A DNA stretch of 64,000 nt. It comes from Chondrilla cf. caribensis (taxonomy: Eukaryota; Porifera; Demospongiae; Chondrillida; Chondrillidae). Both the position numbers and the translations under genes were made by a program. Each line of letters begins with the position of its first letter. Positions within the stretch are counted from its first letter, which is position 1. The notes beneath the pieces are model-generated. The model made no database searches. It worked only from the letters and a program-made list of their open reading frames with translations, and was not told the origin of the DNA. Positions 43,190-55,401 of this stretch are shown here, piece after piece. The DNA lies in the NCBI GenBank assembly GCA_964020155.1, contig OZ026557.1, positions 2,512,501-2,576,500 on the forward strand. The letters run 5' to 3'.

Positions 43190-44300
43190 ACGTATAAGAA
43201 TCTGATGTACAAATACACCAAAAATTTCAACCATTGACAAGTACTGACATGTAAGTAACAAATGTCACTATGGCCACCCATTGTTTCGAGACTAGTGGAA
43301 GATAAAGACAATGATTTCATATGCTGCCCGGAGACTACAGCCATGTAGATGATATCAATCTTCTTCAAACAATACTGTACTTTGTCAGAAGAATCAGGAA
43401 GAAAAAGATAAGAAATACACTGCATGCTTTCAAAGTACATCTTTCCCATACCAAAGGGACAAAACTATTGACATACAATTATATTGATACAGTTGTACTT
43501 GGATCATATTACAGTCTGAGTAACTGTTGGCTATTAATAGTCTAAGAACAAATTACAGAAAATGTAACACATCAAAATGTGGCTGCCCGTAACTTCATTG
43601 TGGACCAAGCATAAAAATTTAACAAACATGATCCTTAGGGCAAGGCAAGTTGGGGTCAAAGTCAATTTTTTCAAAGATTGCTTAAGGTACTGTACACAGT
43701 CTCACAACACAAAAGGGCCACTCATAGATTGCATACTCAACATTTTATCTACTTGATTGGGTGCATGACAATTATGACAGTAAGAAAATTAGCTTCAATG
43801 ACACTGAAATGATTGCAATGATGCAAATATGGCTGCTTTGTCTGTCTGCACTTCAATATACCCTTCTGCACTTGAGCTGCATCAAGACTATACTATAAAA
43901 CAATAATACTGTCAATATGGTCAAAGTTTATGGATCAGAGAAAGAATATCTGAAAAGTTTGATCGGTATTATTCTACCAAAGAAGGCTAAAATGCACATG
44001 TTAATCTAATTCTTGGTAATCTGGAGATCTGAATTGACAGTATTATGATCAATTGGACATCTATTTATAAGAATAAACATACACAAAAGTAATATATGCT
44101 ATACCATGCACTGTCATATCACTTGAGCTGAGATCAATACACCATCATTACTGTTCATGCAGCATTCAATTTCACTTTGGGATGAATTCCTCAAACTAAG
44201 GTTTGAAAGTTTATGGATTCATTTTTAGTCTTGACTCTAATTTTTCGTCAGCTGTAAGGATTGAACACATTTTGTCTCTTAATGTGCCATACGCCTCTAT
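43190..44300. other. Intergenic, no supported gene
   Basis: Unique AT-rich sequence after the duplication border. Short frames at 43162-43545 overlap on opposite strands and show no domain. I see nothing else here. Confidence 0.55.
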
Positions 44301-44956
44301 GTTGACAAATTGTATCACTGGAATTACGCCGAACCAGCTGAAAATAGACCGAAGTCTCTATCAGCTGGGAGACCGAAGTCCGATTTTGATGGCAACCAGT
44401 GATTACCCCCCAGTCATCCAAATTCCCATTTTGAGGATTTGGATGACTGGGGGGTAATCACTGGTTGCCATCAAAATCGGACTTCGGTCTCCCAGCTGAT
44501 AGAGACTTCGGTCTATTTTCAGCTGGTTCGGCGTAATTCCAGTGATACAATTTGTCAACCTTAGGCCTTGCACAGGCTTATTGTGCAATAAACCTACCCT
44601 ACCATCAGAGCGCACAGTCACGCCTTGACTGTAAGCCTCCCTCGTCCTCTCTTATCATGAAGACCACAAGTGTTCACTTGTGTGTCGGAATGATAAGATG
44701 AGGGCAGTCATCCAAATGATGTACAGGGTGTACCACACTGAGGAGCTCAAATAAGAGCGAAACAGCTGTCTGTGGTTCCCATTTTTTGAGGATTTGGATG
44801 ACTGGGGGGTAATCACTGGTTGCCATCAAAATCGGACTTCGGTCTCCCAGCTGATAGAGACTTCGGTCTATTTTCAGCTGGTTCGGCGTAATTCCAGTGA
44901 TACAATTTGTCAACCTTAGGCCTTGCACAGGCTTATTGTGCAATAAACCTACCCTA
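44301..44956. mobile_element. Composite repeat with large inverted and direct repeats and a 14-bp target duplication
   Basis: The word CCATACGCCTCTAT occurs at 44287-44300 and 44957-44970 and brackets a 656-bp insert. Inside are a perfect 123-bp inverted repeat (44301-44423 and 44437-44559) and a direct repeat of about 180 bp (44425-44605 and 44778-44960). About 170 bp of unique sequence lies between the direct repeats and ends with GAGCGAAACAGCTGTCTG. The layout (inverted 5' copy plus partial direct tandem) resembles Penelope-like insertions, but no protein is encoded, so the class is uncertain. Confidence 0.75.
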
Positions 44957-44970
44957 CCATACGCCTCTAT

Positions 44971-45220
44971 CTTTGTTCTTTTTTGACTTTACTATGCTAA
45001 TCGTGTTGCAGAAGCAGTACCAATCAGCAGCAAAAGCTTTACCTGCTCGGCAAAATTGGTCAACAAAACAACGAATACAGTCTCTTACGCCTTCAATTGT
45101 GTCATATTCGCCTAATTCTCTTTCGAAGAAGAGCGCACTGTCGATTTCGGCTTCCCACTGGTCCATGTATGTATGATACCCGCGAACAGATGCCACTACC
45201 GTTAAAGAGAATTCCGCCAT
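44971..45220 (-). pseudogene. Possible HIRAN-like first exon or remnant
   Basis: From the Met at 45220 the minus strand reads MAEFSLTVVASVRGYHTYMD, then QWEAEIDSALFFEREL. This resembles the start of HIRAN-like proteins known from cnidarians and sponges (VRGYHVYKDIW...L..ERE). The following residues do not continue the domain, and the frame runs into the composite repeat. Upstream sequence (45221-45560) is richer in CpG than its surroundings, as a promoter might be. It could be a decayed gene or a first exon whose partners I cannot find. Confidence 0.35.
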
Positions 45221-45908
45221 TTTTGCTTACATAATTTTTCGGCGCGTACTCTAAATTGTCGTCAAATTTCCCTAATTTTCCGTCGGGTCTCTGGTTCCAA
45301 CCATTGTATCCCTTATTGCCGACTTTGAGCTGAATTTTGCTCTGCCGAAAAATTAGGGAAATTCCCGGAATATACGGTATTCTTCCCCAAGTCCTTCGCA
45401 GCCATTTTACTTGAAAACTGTACATTGCGCAACAACAAATAACCTGATAGCTAGCGTGAACGTGGACCACCCACCAACCACTCTCCTCATGAAGGCCGCA
45501 AAGTTAGGTGGTGCATGCCCGTGCGACAGAAGACGATTGATAAAATATTGACAATGTTTGTATACTGTACATACACGGAATGATAGCTATTATTCTCGTC
45601 GTGGGATGCAGTGTTTATAGGCTTATACACACTTGTCAGCCCTCTAATCATGTTGGAGCCCCGTACAGTGTTAATATTGAATGCCTGTATAAGAGATTAA
45701 TACCTAATAATTATAGTGCTATGTATACTACTTTCACACAACTATCATTACCAATTTCTTTGATTTTAGAGTGCAAGGCTTAAGGATATACATATATAGG
45801 ATGTATTGATGCCTGTAATCATACCAATACAGAGCAACAGTTAATTAATACTTAACATGAGCATGATGCAGGTAATATCCATCCTATAATACCTGCCCAA
45901 TGTCCTGT

Positions 45909-46091
45909 TTACACTAGCACTTTGCAACTGGGCCAACCTGGCCAGCCCACTTCCCTGAAGTGGGACAGGCCCAGTCGGCCTAGGCCACTTGTGGTTGGCC
46001 CAGTCCCTGTTTCCATCACCCAAATTCACCTGGTCCAACTGGGCTAATGAGGTCATAACTGGGCCAGCCCACTTAAACTGGGCTAGTGTAA
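45909..46091. repeat. GGGCCA-rich MITE-like repeat
   Basis: Terminal inverted words TTACACTAGC (45909-45918) and GCTAGTGTAA (46082-46091) enclose GC-rich sequence with many TGGGCC/GGCCCA palindromic units. No clear target duplication is visible. The open frame across it is a composition artefact. Confidence 0.5.
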
Positions 46092-46099
46092 TTAGTGGA

Positions 46100-46285
46100 T
46101 AAGACATGGGCACGAGGGAATTATGACAAAATACCGAGGGTGAGTGTATTTTATGTCATACTGCAAGAGTGTCCATGTCTTAACCAGTATAGCATCCGTT
46201 GCTAACACTTTATACTGTTGCTAACACCTCATACATTATAAAATTGCTGTATAATAGTACTGTTTCTATGGTAACAGATCCTATA
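46100..46285. repeat. Hairpin repeat family, copy 1
   Basis: A hairpin at about 46100-46172 (arms include AAGACATGGGCACGAGGG and its mate ending CCATGTCTTAA) is followed by sequence with GTATAGCATCCGTTGC and CTATGGTAACAG. The same unit, inverted, is at 49830-50012. Confidence 0.7.
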
Positions 46286-46489
46286 CCAGGTATAAGACAC
46301 ACTAGTTATAAGGCAGTGTAATGCAACTGGGACCTTAATGTGGAATCATATATTACTTCCTATTGATTTCAATGATATCTACTCATATCATAAACCTGAA
46401 AACAGCCACATCACAAATGACTATAATTATATCATATGTATGCATATAAAATATAATATTGCATTATTTGGAACAAGGACAAATATACA

Positions 46490-46535
46490 TCAATAATAAT
46501 AATAATAAATAAATAATAATAAATAACGATGATAT
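46490..46535. repeat. AT-rich (AATAATAAT)n tract
   Basis: Simple AAT/TAAA repeats; part of an AT-rich stretch that runs to about 46850 and has no gene. Confidence 0.85.
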
Positions 46536-46877
46536 ATCATCCAAACCATTTCTGTTGCTCTCCAATAAGGCAGCACTGCTACTATAACGAGGACAATCAA
46601 CCCCAATTACAAAGTAAACGGTGAAAGTTTCTTTTTCATTCGCTATTATTATATTATTTGTTTAAGTATTACTTCTATTATTTGTTATTTTGCTGTATTT
46701 TATTTTTTATTTAATATTTTTTTAATTGGATGTTCATAAATAAAATTATATCAGTGTATAATATTATGAATTAATCTTGTAATATTTTTATTATGTAATG
46801 TCATTTCATTATCATATTAATTTCATCTTCAAGAACTACATACTCATCGTCTTTCTTCAGGTGCTCCACTCTCCATT

Positions 46878-47815
46878 TCAATCTTCGTTGTCCTCTTCAT
46901 CACTGCTGTCCTTGACATTTTGAAGGAATAAGTTTGTTATATATGGCTTTATCTTGACATCCAGAAGCACCAAGAAATTCGAATTCATCACTAAATTGTA
47001 AATAAACATCTTCTTCATGTGGAGTGGCCATGCCAGAATGTCGTTCAAGCTTTTGACTATGATTTTGAGGTCAGGAGGAGCATATTGAGAAAGCCCTCTC
47101 TGCATGCTGTTCTCTTTCACTCCTATCACTGACAGCAGCTTTTGATAATCTTGGATGACGCCTTGCTGTGGACAAGTTTCCTTGGAAATGGGACTTTCCC
47201 TAAAACGGCACTTCTTTAACAGCTTTGATATCATCCAGTATAAGAAATCAGGATTTGTGTACACAACTTTGTCATCTCTAAGAGGAGCATCCTTGAGAAT
47301 AGGAGGGACGAAAAGAGGCCTAAAATGTGAAAGATGTACAGCATGGTTTGAAACTCCTCTTCACTGCGTATGAGCTTCCTCTTCAGAGATTAAAGAGCTG
47401 ACAGTAGGGGAAGAGATCAGCTTCTGGTACGGTCTTTATCGTCTGCTCCAAGATAAGCCAAAAGAGGGGAGCTGTGACCTCGGCATCATACACACCCTCC
47501 ACTGCCTCCGGCTTGAGGTTACAGGTGTATTCTGAATCTTCTGAATCTTCATCCAGTGGCTTGCCAGCAAGGGTGTTATCAATCGGCCAAAATGCCAGGT
47601 CACTGGGGTCCGGCTGCAGAAATCTATTGTATGGTTTTGTTAAGAGTTCAGATTGAACGTCTGAACTGACTGACTCTATCTCCTCCTCTACTCCGGCCTC
47701 CCTCACTTGGTCCAGGTGTGTTCCAATGATGAAAATCTTCAGATCAGATGGGTGGATTTTCAGATACTTGCTTTGCCTTACTCGTTTATTCCTGAGGGTG
47801 TGGATGCTACGAAGT
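46878..47815 (-). pseudogene. Frame-broken Roc-COR-like GTPase remnant
   Basis: Minus-strand segments in order: HPSDLKIFIIGTHLDQVREA (G4-like THLD of Roc-type GTPases) and FWPIDNTLAG; then, in another frame at about 47310-47370, RSEEEFQTMLYIFHILGLF; then, in a third register, DDKVVYTNPDFLYWMISKLL, as in COR-like winged-helix regions; and finally an acidic tail ending DSSDEEDNED. At least two frame changes (near 47383 and 47300) break the reading, and no splice sites there explain them. I read it as a decayed gene fragment. Family assignment is from motif pattern only. Confidence 0.5.
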
Positions 47816-49184
47816 GGATATAGCTATACAGCTCCTCATGGCAGGAGATCACTATAACCGCTATACTAGCCTGTGATGGCTATAATAGCAGACTTAGCTA
47901 ACATAATTAAAACATCATTTCAGTGCTTTTTGACAATGGGTCAGTTAGAATACTTTAGACACTCCTGAGACTGAAAGGTTTCACTTGATACTAATAATAA
48001 TGATACATACTAAATTTAATTGTAGCGATGATCAAAACATACAAAATTAAAGGACACAACAATTGTGCTGTGAATGATACATGTGAGACAATGTGTAAAA
48101 GGTTTGTAGTGAAACAAAGAAAATTCAAAATAGAGCCAACAGGCAGTGAGGTTCGCTTCAGCCAGTGGAATCTGCAGATGAAATACAGGGATTGTGGTGA
48201 GTTGTGGAAACACAACCTTCACACAGTGTAGCATTTATGAGAGATTGTAGCAGTGAAGATGCTGACAAGTAGAAGGATGTGATGCTTCAACTACACTGAG
48301 AGAGGCTGCATGGCAGTTATAGAATTTATGAATTTATAAAGGTGATGTGGAGATAAGTGCAGTTGAGTGGGTGTGTTGTGGAGAGGGTGTATTGTGGAGA
48401 GTGTGTGATGTGGAGAGGGTGTGATGTGGAGATTGTGTGATGTGGAGAGGGTGTGATGTGGAATATTTATTTATTTATTATTATTATTGTTGTTGTATTT
48501 GTCCTTCTTCTGAATAATACATATAATTTGTATAAAATCAGGCTTTTCAATGATATCTTTACAGGATAGTGAACAGGTTATAATAATATTGACAATGTGT
48601 CTTCAAATCTAAACAAAGCAGTTTCAACTGGCAATAATGTTATTGTAATGAATTTGTAGTTCATGAATATTATTATTATTTATTATTATTATTTCTATTT
48701 TATTTAATTGTATAATAAAAATAATAATAATATCCTTATAATAATAATAATAATAATAATGAATAAAAAATGATAAAATATTATTATTAAACATTATTAT
48801 TCAAGATAATATTACATTTATATAATACTATGTTCGTATATTTAATTTTGTGAGATAACTTTAAGCTATATGTTGAGTTCATTCTGTGTGTACATGTGTA
48901 TATCCTATTTAGGTTCTTATCCTCGCATTATTATTCCATTATTATATTTGCAAGCGAGAGATTTTATAATTAAGTTTATTCATGCAACTCCCCTCAATAG
49001 ACATAAGAACATGCAACACATGGCTTCTGTTTTCTACAAAGTTCATGTTTATACCATTATGGCTTCCACTTGTTTACACACATAATTGATTTAGAACTGC
49101 ACTTCCTGTGATAGGTTTGGACATATAACAGTGTGATTCCGTATTTCCATCATTTCTGCACATGTTGTGTGAACCGTTACTAGT
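47816..49184. other. Intergenic, with GTGTGATGTGGAGAGG repeats and ATT tracts
   Basis: A short tandem array with a unit of about 16 bp (TGTGATGTGGAGAGGG) lies at about 48365-48460, and (TTA)n/(ATA)n tracts at about 48660-48770. The final part should contain the promoter of the first Frizzled-like gene. I see no gene. Confidence 0.65.
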
Positions 49185-52100
49185 ATGAAGATAACCTGGG
49201 ACAAAGTCAGAAAGTTCCTAACTTTGGAGAACATAATTCTCGCAATTGTTATTCTGGTAATTTGGACCCTATTCACTCTACCTGTGATTTTCTTCTACAT
49301 TTCTAATGATGAGAGTGGGACAGGATGGATTGTGAACATCAATGAATTTGTCAAGCTCCTTGACCAAGCGTGTATTAATAATATCTCAAACAACACTGGA
49401 GAGTTCCACACAACAGAACCTGTTATAGTAGAGAGTTGTAGTAGACAATCAAGAAAACAGGTATAATACTGTATGCTGTTACAGTTCTTTTACTAACTTC
49501 ATTAGATGTCTTCACTACTACTCCTAGTCTACTCGGTTTTTAGTGGGTTTAATCATTTCATCTAATCTTAAATCATAGATGATCATATATAAGTGTTATA
49601 TGTTACATGAATTCCACTTAGCTTTCGTAATACTGTATGCTGTATACTGTTAGTGTAATGTGTGGATGCTAAATCAGTGTTGACTAGGTTTCGTTCATAG
49701 ATTATAATTGTCAGGATGTCTAATCTATGGAACTGAGTTTCGTAGATTAAAAAATATTAAACACCTTACTGCATATTATACCAAATGTGTTTCATTATAT
49801 AAACTCAGCCAGATAAGTAATATATCACATATAGCATCCGCTACCATAGAAACAGTACTTTTATACAGTAATTTTATAATGAATAAATCGCTAGCAACAG
49901 ATGCTATATCAGTTAAGACATGGACACTCGGGCAGCATGACATATAAAATACACTTGCCCTCAGGACTCGGTATTTTATATGTCATACTGCCCTCATGCC
50001 CATGTCGTAACTACTAAGTAGTTATACTTCTTCATTGTAGCTTCATAAATAAGGCTAATGAATGACATACATGTAAAAGAAGCATGCATTTGGATTGTAT
50101 AAAATATCAATTTTCTGTTCATATCATTATTATTAATAGCTTTATAGTCTTATATGTATAAAAGCACATATACCATGATATACAAAAATTCATTCATTTT
50201 CTTACTTGTTCTAATTTAAGGATTTACCTACAAGCATTGCAAATGGTCCCTTGAACCATCCCAAGTGCATTTTGTATCAAGAAGGTAGGTGCACTGATGA
50301 AGGTGTCTCCAAATTTGTCCTACCTAACTATCCTGCAATACAACAAGCACTCAATGCCAGGGAACCAGATGTACTCGTCAACTGTACTTCAGCCATTCCA
50401 AAAATAAGTGAATCAATTGAGTTTCTATCAACACTAGTAGGACAACAATGTGAAAATGAAGGACTTCCTTTCTTGTGTGACTATTTCTTACCAACATGTG
50501 TGAACAATACAAATGTACGCTACCCAACTGAGCAACAGTGCAATTATGTGAAGAATGGTCCTTGTAAGACAGAGTGGAGCTTTGCATCCAAATCGCCTGC
50601 TTTGAAGCCTATCCTCCCAGACTGCAACCTCATACAACATCAATTCATTCCTAACCCTAGCAAAGAATCGTTGAATTCTACAACAAATGCATCCATATCT
50701 CCATCATCTAACCAAGACATGTTGGACTGCCATCCTTTGTTTATTCGGAAGAATTGCATTTGTCTACCTAGCTGTAGTACATTTCGGATGAACACTGAAG
50801 CAGGACAAGTGATGGAAGATATTGTTCTCTCCATTACTCTTATACTGGCCATTTTATCAGGAATAATATACTTCATATTTTTCATTGCTAGACTGAAAGT
50901 AATGTGAGTTAATTTGCATAAAAACTTGACAATGTGCTATCCACATTAAGAAACTCACAATCAACTTCCAGGCAATTATGTAAAATTACCTCTCTTAAAA
51001 GGACTTATTGACATGAATTAGTTTTAAATTGATTTTCCTAGTAAAATGTTTATTACATGTTCTATCTACAGGGGTCGGTTTCCAACAATACTAGTCCTTT
51101 ATGGATCTCTGGCTGTATTCATTATTGGTAAGTTATTTGCCAATGAATTCCAATTAATGTCCTATCATAAACATGTCATGAAATTATTAATATTTTATAT
51201 CCTTCAACATGGAATTGCAGCTCTTATTGTTGTTCTTGCAAGAATTGTTCCAGGGAATGCATTATTCTGCTCACACACAGATTTCCTCCGGACAGTTCTT
51301 GACTCCCCAACTGCTTACTGTACCATTTCAGGTTAGTTTCTTCTTGTGTTTTTAATGATTACATGATATCATGATACACTCAATCTATTGTACTCCATGC
51401 AGAATATTTTGCTCTATCTAGAGTATAATTTATGATCTCCTAGAAAGGCTAAAATCAGTATTGATCTTTTAACAATATGTGATATGAATTCAATTAATCT
51501 AAGCAATTATAGGTTCCGTTCATGCCAAATATTATGTATGGTAATGTAATACTTTGTTTCAGTCACTGGAGTCAGATAATATCAAAACTACAAGCCACTT
51601 AACTTACTATTATTGATAGTTTAAATTACATTAAATCACTTTTTCAATGACTTCATAATATATCTTATGTCTACTACTTCATCTGCAGGTTTCATTTTTC
51701 AGTTTCTTATCTTGATGACATTTCTATTCTGGCTTGAGCACATAATACACATATGGATAACAATTGAATTCCCACATGCTGCAAAGAAGTTGAAGAAGCG
51801 AAATAAATACATCCATATCACAACTGTTCTAGTAGTAGTGGCAATCAGTCTGATTGGACCAGTGGTTGCTGCTGCTAAATTTCCTTACATTGTTCCGAGG
51901 TTACCTGTATTGACCTGTTTCCCAAGCAACCTTAACTGGATATTCTATTCTTTAATTCTGCCTTGCTCCATTATACTTGCCACAGCGTCAACATTCTTGG
52001 TACTGTTGTTCAAAACAACATATAAGGTAAATAAATATGATATGCATAAATGATATGTAACGTTTCAGATTTATTATTCTTAATTATCATCTAATTTTTG

Positions 52101-52783
52101 CAAATTGTATAATCACTTGCAACTTTACCTATTGATAGGGTATTACCTCATATTCCGGACCATGCATAATTCAACATTCACCAGCTAGCCCAATTACACA
52201 CATTAATTTATTTCCATTTCTCACTTCCTTGCTTGTTACTCCTCTTTGTATGATATGTATCTAATTCCAGTTCACCAAAATTCCACACACACTAATAATA
52301 GTTTCTATCCCCGTGTCTCCCTTTTAGAACCAAAGCCTTTTCAGGAGAGGGCAATGTTTGAATGCACCAGAAATCAAGATACTCTTCATTTCAATTGTGT
52401 ACATCATTGCTGGAGTGTTTGTATTGGCGCACTACGGGCAGAGTATTAGTAACCGTGGTGGGTATGTTAGCTCACTATTGGCTTTTGGTGTGTGTCAACT
52501 CAATGGAAATGACCCAAGCTGTCCCAATCATGAGGATATTATTGACAAACCTGGTATTGCCTTGAACATTGTTACGTTCTTTCTTTTGGGACTTGTCCCT
52601 CTCACAAGTTTGTCATTTGCAGTGAAGTCTTCAGATATTAAAAGACTACAAACATGTCTGAAGTGGTCTAAGAAAACATCTGGAGCACCAACAGACGCAT
52701 CCAATGAAACCAAGAAGAAAGATTCCTTGAAGGCAGCTTCTACTACTCTTACCAACAGTGGGATTCTAGAGTCCATTGGATAA
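49185..52783 (+). CDS. Frizzled-like receptor, copy 1, 6 exons
   Basis: Exons 49185-49460, 50221-50903, 51072-51127, 51221-51331, 51689-52026, 52328-52783; phases 0,2,1,1,0; 639 residues. A basic N-terminus is followed by one hydrophobic segment (residues about 19-40) that could be a signal anchor. Exon 2 (93-319) resembles a Frizzled cysteine-rich domain: VLPNYPAIQQALN, IEFLSTLVGQQC, LPFLCDYFLPTC, C..VK...C...W and LPDC. The first helix of the seven-helix region follows in MEDIVLSITLILAILSGIIY, then RFPTILVLYGS. Exon 5 carries CTISGFIFQF...FW.EHIIHIW, as in Frizzled helix 3. The last helix ends GLVPLTSLSFAVKSSDIK, where canonical Frizzleds have KTxxxW. A role in signalling is inferred from fold. 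The 93-bp third intron is open in frame. Confidence 0.85.
49830..50012. repeat. Hairpin repeat family, copy 2 (inverted relative to 46100)
   Basis: Located in intron 1 of the first Frizzled-like gene. Arms beginning TTAAGACATGGACACTCGGG and ending CATGCCCATGTCGTAA form a hairpin of about 40 bp per arm. The other half (TATAGCATCCGCTACCATAG...) matches the copy at 46100-46285 in reverse complement. Confidence 0.7.
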
Positions 52784-54492
52784 TCTATACTTGTGATTAC
52801 AAATTCATTATTATACTGTGCAAAAGATGACTTAAATTCAAACTTGAGAATCAATACCTGTAGTTTGAAGTTATAATATGCATATGTTATAGGAATCAAT
52901 TATTATATAGTGAGCCCTTTTGTTTTTGTATACTATAGTGTGTTCTAATAATGTAATGCTGCCAATTATTCAAATAATGATTATTATAACAATGATATTA
53001 TTCTTGCACTATTAATAATTTTCTTCTGCATTAATTTTGGTGTGTACATAGCCAAATCTAGGGCTTAGATCCTTAATACAGTCCAACAACATTTTGATAT
53101 AATTCAAGCAGTGTATATGATACCGTCAGGAAACCAGAGATTTTTGCAGTTGTGCGGCAACTGTCTGATGAGTGACAGCTCTAATTGCATGCATACATTG
53201 TCACAACCAGTGGATCTACTTATGTGGTTCATTTCTGTCATACATAAAATAATTATGATAAAGTCAAATAGTCACATTGTATTGTTTGTTGCATAATATT
53301 CAATTTTTGGGGTCTTAAATTGCACTCACTGTTGTCTCACTCATTGTTCATTTGTAATGGGATAGCTGATTTGCAAATTGATGTCATTGTGGATAAAATG
53401 TACGAATTAGATTGTATATGATAGGTAATGTATATGCTGTGATTTCCGTACAGAAATACTGCCCATGCATGGTACATAAAAGATGCAGAATAGCATCAAA
53501 GGAGTTGAAGTACACATACTCAACATGCATTACATTAAACAATAAAATACATTAATATGTAATGCAACTATGAAGTATATATAATAATTACACTCATAAC
53601 TGCAACAGCGTATGATAGCAAGTATACAGCATGGCTAGGTCTGATCAATTACTTTTCCAACCTGTTACACCATCCACTATACTTTTCTACATTGTGTACA
53701 TAGTGTCTTATACTGAGTGCACAGGAAGAAAAATGTCTGATGGAGGCCTATAATAGTCTAGAATAGAATAGAATATGTGCAAAATATGATAGCTGAAAAA
53801 CAAGGCAAAGTAGCCGATGTATACAATTATTAGCATTTGTCCAAGTACAAGATACATACGTATTAAGGGTAAACATATCGGAAGAGTATTACTTTGGCAA
53901 TAAACCAGCACTTCTGTGCACTATTTTGGTCTACTGCCAGAAAATGACATACATGAATTTGACTTGCATTAAATTGATTGCAGAACTCTGCAAACTCTAG
54001 CATTAAGTAAGAATAATTTAACAATTTAACATAAAACAATTTTAATTGAAGTTTATTCCACCTCACATCTAAAGGACAGATTGAAAATTGATGTTATTGA
54101 GACCATTACATTGCATGTAACTGTACTACTGGGTTTGTAGAAATTCTCATAACCATACAAACTGCTTCGTGGTAACAACCACCAATTACATCATTGAATT
54201 TTCATCATTGAGCAAGTCATCTGGCACCAAATTTGATGGTCATGATAGAAAATGAAATGACTGCTTTAAGAAGATCCATAGGTCTTGCACTTTGAAATCA
54301 CTGGCAATAATATTCTGCTAGTATTGATGGATTTCATTAATTACATCATCACATACCTCTGGTGTGCAATTACGGTTGAAAATGAAATATAATATTATGT
54401 GGATATCAACTGCAAATTCTACAACTGACAATTTCCACCAGGATTCTGTACAGAATTGATACTAAAAGATACATGTAATGATGAAATGAGTA
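52784..54492. other. Intergenic, AT-rich, no supported gene
   Basis: Follows the stop codon of copy 1. Contains only short frames without homology that I can recognise. Confidence 0.55.
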
Positions 54493-54666
54493 CAGTGATT
54501 TCTTGTTAATCCACCAACGTTTAATCCGCCAAACCTTTAATCCACCACAATTTCCTAATACGAATATAATATACAAGTACCAATGAATATCCAGTTAATC
54601 AGCCAAACTCATTAATCCACCTTATTCTGTGAAAATGAATTGTGGCGGATTAACGAGTATTCACTG
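54493..54666. mobile_element. Pogo/Tc1-like MITE, 174 bp
   Basis: Inverted ends CAGTGATTTCTTGTTAATCC and the reverse complement of GGATTAACGAGTATTCACTG, flanked by TA on both sides (54491-54492, 54667-54668). The TA duplication and CAGTG... ends fit Tc1/mariner/pogo-type non-autonomous elements. No transposase is encoded. Confidence 0.75.
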
Positions 54667-54938
54667 TAACGTATAGCTGGGAATATTGGCAGGGTAGTTA
54701 TTTTGGCAAATTAGCAATTATTGAATCTACCACAAATTACCATCTACCAAATTATGGCTCAGGAACACATAGCCTTATGACACAATCCTTACTTAAATTT
54801 ATTCATGTTTGATATAATACTTTTCATAGGCTATGAATATAATTATCACCCAGCCTGAAGGCAACTGCCAAACTGAAAAATGCCAAAGTTTACTTTAGCC
54901 CCAAATAGCCAAATATTCTTCTTAACAATAATTATGTA

Positions 54939-55401
54939 CAGTGGAAAACACTTAATATGCCACAATTGGATTTGAAAAATTTTGGCCTATTATCCGTTTT
55001 GGCATATTAACCAAACAGTCACTGAATGTCACTGAATAGAATCAATAATTATAAATTAATGAGGCTATACATAATAATGGTGATAATAGTAAAGACAAGC
55101 ACAGCTCCTACTATAACATTGGCAAACAGTCAATGGTGGTAATACTGCAGCAAAGTAGCCTGCACTTGTGACTGTGTAGCACAATAGACAGTGATAAAGT
55201 GATAAGTGACAAAGTGATAAAGTGACACAAATGAGGTGTGGCATATAAAGTGTTACCTAACACATGGTAATCAATCAATTGGTGTCAGTAGAACAATGGC
55301 GGATGGCGGATATGGATATATTAATGAATTCGTTCAGGAAAATAGCGGCATAATAAGCGGTTTGGCATAATAAGCGGTGGCATATTAAGCGTTTACCACT
55401 G
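54939..55401. mobile_element. Pogo/Tc1-like MITE, 463 bp
   Basis: Inverted ends CAGTGGAAAACACTTAATAT and the reverse complement of ATATTAAGCGTTTACCACTG, flanked by TA (54937-54938, 55402-55403). Its ends resemble those of the element at 54493 but the interior differs. No coding capacity. Confidence 0.8.

Noticed and set aside
43162..43545. Overlapping frames on both strands of 70-95 codons
   Set aside because: Mutually overlapping, no recognisable domain, no consistent splice partners.
44203..44943. Three frames sharing a NCITGITPNQLKIDRSLYQL segment
   Set aside because: They are the three copies of one non-coding repeat segment of the composite insertion, in both orientations, not a protein family.
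45841..46113. Minus-strand 90-codon frame rich in Ala, Gln and Trp
   Set aside because: It is produced by the repeated GGGCCA words of a MITE-like repeat.
47991..48234. Short frames on both strands near 48.1 kb
   Set aside because: Overlapping frames in opposite directions without homology or splice context.
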